A stretch of 64,000 nucleotides of DNA from an uncultured Methylophaga sp. (GTDB taxonomy: Bacteria; Pseudomonadota; Gammaproteobacteria; GCF-002020875), in contig CALEHW010000003.1 in NCBI GenBank assembly GCA_937877715.1, positions 1-64,000 on the forward strand, in the 5' to 3' direction. Under the pieces are notes generated by a model that ran no database searches, was not told the origin of the DNA, and was given only the letters and a program-made list of their open reading frames with translations. Within the stretch, counting starts at the first letter, position 1, and every line of letters begins with the position of its first letter. Both the position numbers and the translations under genes were made by a program. This document shows positions 59,979 to 64,000 of the stretch, piece by piece.

Positions 59979-61298
59979 TTACTCTCTGTTATTTGGTAGA
60001 CGTATCTCAACAGATAATCCACCCAATCTCTCTGAGCGTTTGATCTCTATCGACCCCTGATAGAGGATGACGATATCATTAACAATAGCTAACCCCAGCC
60101 CATGTCCTTCCACCTGCTCATCGAGGCGTACCCCACGCTCTGTAAGCGGATTGATTTCACTCTCAGATAATCCAGCCCCATCATCCTCAATTCGAATGAC
60201 AATCTGTTTTTCCTGGCTGATTTCACAGCAAACCGTTGAGGTGGCCCATTTACAACCATTATCAAGCAGGTTACCGAGCAGTTCGAGCATATCCTCACGG
60301 TCACCAAAAGGGTTGAGTGCCGGATCAATCTGGTAGTCAATGGTTAACCCTTTATCGTGGTGCATCTGGTTGAGTACAGCAATCAGCTCAGGCAACTCCT
60401 TTTGAGGATTGAAACGAGAACTGGAGAGTTCACCCCCCGCCATCCGTGCACGTTTCAGTTTAGTTTCAATCAGCTCACGGAGACGCTCTGTCTGTGTCAA
60501 TAGCTTCTGCTGATCATCTGCATCCACATTTTCAATAGTTTGATTCAGGATGTTAAGAGGTCCTTTGAGCGTATGAGCCAGATTCCCCAACGCATTGCGG
60601 GAGCGCTCCAGCCGTTTGGCCAAGAGGCACAATAGATAGTTAAACTCCTTCACCAGTATTAATACCTCTGAAGGAACATTTTCTGACAGCTTAACCACAT
60701 GCCCCTGAACCAACTTCTGGATATCGTGACGTACTCGCTCCAGCTGCCGGAATGATCGTCGCACCATCACACTCTGCACCACCAACAGCAGCAGCAATCC
60801 AGTCAGAGCCAGCATCGCAAACCAGCCCATAAAATAATCACGATTACGGTAGATCGGGGTCATGTCTTCAGCAACCCCAAGGGTTAAATTTCTCCCCCCC
60901 TTTTGATAGCCACTGAATAGTAACAGCAGTTGTTGATCAGAGGGGCCTTCCACCAGTTGTCGTTGTTGCTGTCCCGGCTGTAGCATTGGAATATCCAATG
61001 TCTGATCCCATAGTGAACGTGAGCGCAATAGATCTCCGGTCTCAAAGCGAACCACGTAGTAGTGACCCGACAGAGGCCGATTATAAATTTGATTGATGGT
61101 GCGCCACTCAGGGACAGCCTGTTGCGGCTCTATCACCATTGCCGCCAACAGACTTTCAGCATCATGATTGAGACGAGAGACCACAAAATTCTCGGTCATA
61201 ACCTGTAGTGCCTGATTTCCAATCAGAAAGCCGCCTCCCATCAATAGGATAAGTGTGATCGAGAGACTGAAACGCAATCCACTCTCCAGTGACTTCAA
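59979..61298 (-). CDS. Sensor histidine kinase (PhoQ/QseC-like)
   Basis: 439 residues. Two membrane segments (about 9-32 and 153-178) enclose a periplasmic sensor of about 120 residues. A HAMP region follows, then the dimerisation and phospho-acceptor domain with AHTLKGPL (His near residue 240), and an ATPase domain with NLLDNGCKWA (N box), EDDGAGLSE (G1) and GHGLGLAIV (G2). It phosphorylates the OmpR-family regulator encoded directly upstream. The start is TTG overlapping the regulator stop (TTGA). The signal is unknown; the operon also encodes a cytochrome c and a PepSY protein, so a redox or haem-related cue is possible. Confidence 0.9.
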   Translation of the reverse strand: MKSLESGLRFSLSITLILLMGGGFLIGNQALQVMTENFVVSRLNHDAESLLAAMVIEPQQAVPEWRTINQIYNRPLSGHYYVVRFETGDLLRSRSLWDQTLDIPMLQPGQQQRQLVEGPSDQQLLLLFSGYQKGGRNLTLGVAEDMTPIYRNRDYFMGWFAMLALTGLLLLLVVQSVMVRRSFRQLERVRHDIQKLVQGHVVKLSENVPSEVLILVKEFNYLLCLLAKRLERSRNALGNLAHTLKGPLNILNQTIENVDADDQQKLLTQTERLRELIETKLKRARMAGGELSSSRFNPQKELPELIAVLNQMHHDKGLTIDYQIDPALNPFGDREDMLELLGNLLDNGCKWATSTVCCEISQEKQIVIRIEDDGAGLSESEINPLTERGVRLDEQVEGHGLGLAIVNDIVILYQGSIEIKRSERLGGLSVEIRLPNNRE

Positions 61299-61975
61299 GT
61301 GTGCTGCTCCAGTATCCGTTTAACAAAGATATAGCCCTGTCCTCGCCGGGTGAGGATACGCTCATTACCCAACTTATCACGCAGTTTACGTACATAAACC
61401 TCGATCAGATTGCTGTCGAGATCAAACTCTTGCTCATAAATATGCTCAGTCAGGCGAGTCTTGGAGAGTATGCTCCCTGGATAGAGCATAAAATAGCGTA
61501 ACAGGCGAAACTCAGTACCTGTCAGCTCTAGTTGTTCACCATTTGGCAGGGTTACCTTCTGGCTCTCTTCATCCAACTGTAGATCACCACTTCGCAACAC
61601 CTCTCCAGTTAGATTGTGGCTACGATGAATCAAGGCCTGAATACGTGCCAAAAGCTCCTCAAAATGGAATGGCTTCCCAAGATAATCATCCGCTCCTACC
61701 TTGAAACCATCAACTCGCTCATGCCAAGCATCGCGGGCAGTCAATACAATTACCGGCACTCGATTATCATCCTGTCGCCAGTGTCTTAACACATCCAGAC
61801 CGGAACATTGGGGTAGTCCAAGATCAAGGATGACCAGGTCATAAGGCTCTTCACGCCCCATAAACTCGGCATCAATACCATTATCGGCCCAGTCGACGGC
61901 ATAACCATGCTGGCTCAACCGCTTCTGTAGCGACTCTGCCATCAATCGGTCATCTTCAACCAGCAACAGACGCAT
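61295..61975 (-). CDS. OmpR/PhoP-family response regulator
   Basis: 226 residues. The receiver domain has the acidic pair near 8-9, phosphorylation Asp51 in LVILDLGLP, Thr79 in VLTARDAW and Lys101 in LGKPF. The winged-helix DNA-binding domain follows (about 130-225) with LTGTEFRLLRYF and VYVRKLRDKLG. It is partner to the overlapping kinase. Three bases after the PepSY gene, so all are one transcript. TTCAG repeats spaced by multiples of 11 bp at 62888-62925 could be its binding site. Confidence 0.93.
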   Translation of the reverse strand: MRLLLVEDDRLMAESLQKRLSQHGYAVDWADNGIDAEFMGREEPYDLVILDLGLPQCSGLDVLRHWRQDDNRVPVIVLTARDAWHERVDGFKVGADDYLGKPFHFEELLARIQALIHRSHNLTGEVLRSGDLQLDEESQKVTLPNGEQLELTGTEFRLLRYFMLYPGSILSKTRLTEHIYEQEFDLDSNLIEVYVRKLRDKLGNERILTRRGQGYIFVKRILEQHT

Positions 61976-61978
61976 GCT

Positions 61979-62296
61979 TTAATCCTCCAGCTCTTGTTCT
62001 AGGATGATGCCGCTTATTGCATCGATCTTATACTCCCAGACTCGCCCATCCTGATCCAGCCATTCAATCTCATACTGGTACCCCTCATACTCCTGCTCCA
62101 GCTCTACCTCGAGGATTGCTCCTACACGAACCTCATCCAGCACCTGCAGAATTTGCTGTAGAGGGAGGATCTCTCTCGCTTCAATTAACTGTAGTGACAT
62201 ATGGTGGTCGTTGTCAGCCAAAATTGCTTTAGGAAGCATGGCCACCAGCCATGCAAAAGTGCGGAAAATCCGCAGTACTACTCTTTTATTAGTCAT
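61979..62296 (-). CDS. PepSY-domain periplasmic protein
   Basis: 105 residues from ATG 62296, which lies 8 bases inside the cytochrome gene end; a longer frame from 62317 is not favoured. A signal segment (about 1-28, ending ILA), then a PepSY-like domain: LQLIEAREILPLQQIL, LEVELEQEYEGYQYEIEWLDQDGRVWEYKID and a final GIILEQELED. PepSY domains inhibit proteases or act as sensors. Its place between the cytochrome and the two-component genes suggests a periplasmic modulator of the kinase. Confidence 0.85.
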   Translation of the reverse strand: MTNKRVVLRIFRTFAWLVAMLPKAILADNDHHMSLQLIEAREILPLQQILQVLDEVRVGAILEVELEQEYEGYQYEIEWLDQDGRVWEYKIDAISGIILEQELED

Positions 62297-62873
62297 CGTA
62301 ATCACGGTCACGAACATATCCAGGAATCAATACATCATGTTCATCATAGAGTCCTCTGCGAGCTCTCTGATGGCAATGATCACAGTTACCGATGGAGCCC
62401 ACTTTTGAATTTCCACTTACCATCCGGGGTGGGATTTCGCTATGCTCATGGAGAAAATATTGTGTTTCAGTTACCCGTATAGGCAGCGGATAGTCTTGTT
62501 GAGAGGCCATAATCTTATTGGGTAGCCCGAAGTTGATTTGCCCTGCTGAGTTATCCAACAGAAAATTCTGTATTTTGATTCGCTCACCTTGTTCCAAGGA
62601 CACATTTTCACTGAAATGATCATCCAGACTGGTTATGATTTGCTTCCAGCTGAGTGCCGGTAATAATCCCGGTTGATAGGGAAAGTGACAACTACCGCAC
62701 TCTTGTTCGTAGAGTTTTAGGTCGGTAGGAGCAACTCCAGATTGAGGAGGAGTGAGCCAAGATCTTATCCACGCAGAGATCCCATCATCACCATCAGCCA
62801 GTAAATTACCGCTAAGTAGGGAAAGCCCCAGCACCAGCATCGCCGCTTGTAGTCGTCTACTACTCATAATCAT
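62289..62873 (-). CDS. Diheme cytochrome c (DHC-like)
   Basis: 194 residues, two adjacent ATGs (62873, 62867). A signal peptide (about 1-26, ending LLADG), then two CxxCH motifs: CGSCH near 59-63 and CDHCH near 166-170. CHFPYQPGLLPALSWK matches the DHC family of diheme cytochromes. It acts as a periplasmic electron carrier. It leads the operon cytochrome-PepSY-regulator-kinase. Its first haem region is clearly related to the C-terminal domain of the divergent cytochrome b561 fusion at 62995. Confidence 0.87.
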   Translation of the reverse strand: MIMSSRRLQAAMLVLGLSLLSGNLLADGDDGISAWIRSWLTPPQSGVAPTDLKLYEQECGSCHFPYQPGLLPALSWKQIITSLDDHFSENVSLEQGERIKIQNFLLDNSAGQINFGLPNKIMASQQDYPLPIRVTETQYFLHEHSEIPPRMVSGNSKVGSIGNCDHCHQRARRGLYDEHDVLIPGYVRDRDYDD

Positions 62874-62887
62874 TGGGACTCACATAA

Positions 62888-62925
62888 TTCAGAGATTGCT
62901 ATGACTGTTTTCAGCTTAATTTCAG
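62888..62925. promoter_or_regulatory. Three TTCAG motifs in 11-bp phase (probable OmpR-family site)
   Basis: TTCAG at 62888-62892, 62910-62914 and 62921-62925, so 22 and 11 bp apart; the last two are within TTTCAGCTTAA and TTTCAGATTGG. OmpR/PhoB-type regulators bind direct repeats with 11-bp spacing. The site lies in the 121-bp divergent gap between the diheme cytochrome operon, which encodes such a regulator, and the cytochrome b561 fusion. Control of both arms is inferred. Confidence 0.45.
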
Positions 62926-62994
62926 ATTGGCCACATATACTGATCAATAACAATGGTGACACAGCATTCACAATATTGGAATGGAGTATTTGAA

Positions 62995-64000
62995 ATGTTA
63001 AACCAAATGACTCAACCGCCAGAGAACTTCAGCAAACAAGAGTCAAAGGTAAGAGTATGGGATATCCCTGTACGATTGTTTCACTGGACCCTGGCCAGCT
63101 GTTTCATTGTAGCCTGGCTCACGCTCGATAATCGTTACCTGGATATTCATGTTTTTGCCGGCTATCTGATGGGCGGACTGATTCTATTCCGTCTGCTGTG
63201 GGGTTTCATTGGCAGCCCTTATGCCCGGTTCCGTAACTTCACATTCAGCAGGCTTGAGGTGTGGGATTATCTGAAAGGGGTACTACATAGACACCCTCCC
63301 CGCTTCCTCGGACATAACCCGGCTGGTAGTTGGGCCATCCATTTGCTGCTGGGTATAGGGCTGTCGATCATAATTAGCGGTCTACTGGGATTTGGTGGTG
63401 AGGAGCAACAGGGGCCGCTGGCAGGATGGCTGAATTATCCTCAGGGTGAACTAATGCTTGAGTTTCATGAGTGGTTGTCCTGGCTGATGCTGGTGATGGT
63501 CATTATCCATTTGATGGGTGTCTTGGTAGAGAGTCTGCTGCACCAGGAGAATCTGGTGGCTGCCATGTTGACCGGATTCAAACCGTCTGCAGTTGACGCA
63601 GTTTCCTCCGCTTCCCACTGGAAGATTGGCTCCGCCATGCTGGCTATTATTATCACAGTCAGCCTGTTCTGGTTTCAGGGCTATCTGACAGAGACACCTG
63701 AGAAGCGCTATCAGCCTTTTTATGGGTCAGCACTGCCCGACAATCTGCTATGGCGTGAAGAGTGCGGTGCTTGCCATCTCGCCTTCCATCCCAGCCTCCT
63801 GCCTACCCGATCCTGGAAAGCCATGATGGAGGGGCAGGTCTCTCATTTCGGAGAGGACCTGTTTCTGGAGCAAAATATCGTAAAAGAGATTGAGCCCTTT
63901 CTAGTGAAAAACGCTGCGGAACAGGAGGCAACCGAAGCGGCCTGGAAGATCAACCGCAGTATACCGAAGGCAGAAACGCTGCTGCGTATCACAGAGACAC
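62995..64000 (+). CDS. Cytochrome b561 fused to a DHC-like haem domain (3' end outside window)
   Basis: 335 residues are seen and the frame is open at the window end. GGAG at 62983-62986 supports the ATG at 62995. N-terminal cytochrome b561 domain (about 20-190) with VWDIPVRLFHWTLA, His in HVFAGY, HLLLGIG and FHEWLSW, and four membrane helices; a fifth helix (about 205-225); then a periplasmic haem c domain with CGACHLAFHPSLLPTRSWK near 255. The last part matches the start of the divergent diheme cytochrome, so a second CxxCH is expected beyond 64000. It could carry electrons from quinol to the soluble diheme cytochrome. Confidence 0.88.
   Translation, partial: MLNQMTQPPENFSKQESKVRVWDIPVRLFHWTLASCFIVAWLTLDNRYLDIHVFAGYLMGGLILFRLLWGFIGSPYARFRNFTFSRLEVWDYLKGVLHRHPPRFLGHNPAGSWAIHLLLGIGLSIIISGLLGFGGEEQQGPLAGWLNYPQGELMLEFHEWLSWLMLVMVIIHLMGVLVESLLHQENLVAAMLTGFKPSAVDAVSSASHWKIGSAMLAIIITVSLFWFQGYLTETPEKRYQPFYGSALPDNLLWREECGACHLAFHPSLLPTRSWKAMMEGQVSHFGEDLFLEQNIVKEIEPFLVKNAAEQEATEAAWKINRSIPKAETLLRITET

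Overview
The window looks like chromosome from a gammaproteobacterium of moderate G+C content. Support comes from the kbl-tdh, guaB-guaA, nagZ-hpt, ubiA, yajQ, relA and H-NS-like genes, all of gammaproteobacterial type. An octaheme tetrathionate-reductase-family cytochrome, diheme cytochromes c and b-type cytochromes point to a versatile anaerobic or sulfur/nitrogen-oxyanion respiratory chain. A sulfur-oxidising or marine lineage is an inference. I saw no rRNA, tRNA, CRISPR array, insertion sequence or prophage.

Layout. (1) 1-20514, plus strand: a type I secretion locus. The 3' end of one large adhesin (VCBS, cadherin-like, Ig-like and cohesin-like modules) is followed by a TolC-like outer-membrane protein, an ABC exporter and a HlyD-like adaptor, then by a 4464-residue adhesin. 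The giant protein has about 11 tandem Trp-rich repeats of about 160 residues, 10 cadherin-like Big_9 repeats, two Ig-like plus cohesin-like pairs and a C-terminal dockerin. (2) 20605-25810, minus: a class V aminotransferase, and an operon for a DUF302 protein, an octaheme cytochrome, a membrane cytochrome b and a TlpA-like thioredoxin fusion. (3) 26065-34219: a PDC-sensor-like protein, ppnN, kbl-tdh, bioA (plus) and a 639-aa protein of unknown function ending just after a Walker A motif. (4) 34324-43554, minus: an RND efflux pump with its adaptor, an H-NS-like protein with a clear terminator, and ygiQ-relA.

(5) 43594-47655, minus: a TonB operon (LysM protein, small periplasmic protein, ExbB, two ExbDs, TonB) with no receptor. 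The second ExbD has Ser in place of the channel Asp. (6) 47871-58945: mostly housekeeping, with guaB-guaA-tadA-ubiA, a glycine-zipper protein with xseA, yajQ-L,D-transpeptidase-nagZ-hpt, and a SulP anion transporter. (7) 59186-64000: a 35-aa membrane ORF, a small anchored protein, a two-component system co-transcribed with a PepSY protein and a diheme cytochrome c, and a divergent cytochrome b561-diheme fusion cut by the window end.

How they work together. The T1SS genes lie between their two likely substrates, which share an Ig-like plus cohesin-like module, so a cohesin-dockerin contact between two secreted adhesins is possible. The octaheme operon could pass quinol electrons through cytochrome b to the octaheme protein in the periplasm. 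The cytochrome/PepSY/two-component cluster has TTCAG motifs spaced in multiples of 11 bp between its divergent arms, consistent with autoregulation by its OmpR-family regulator. Several genes begin with GTG or TTG codons that overlap the upstream stop (tdh, relA, hpt, the histidine kinase), so translational coupling is common here.
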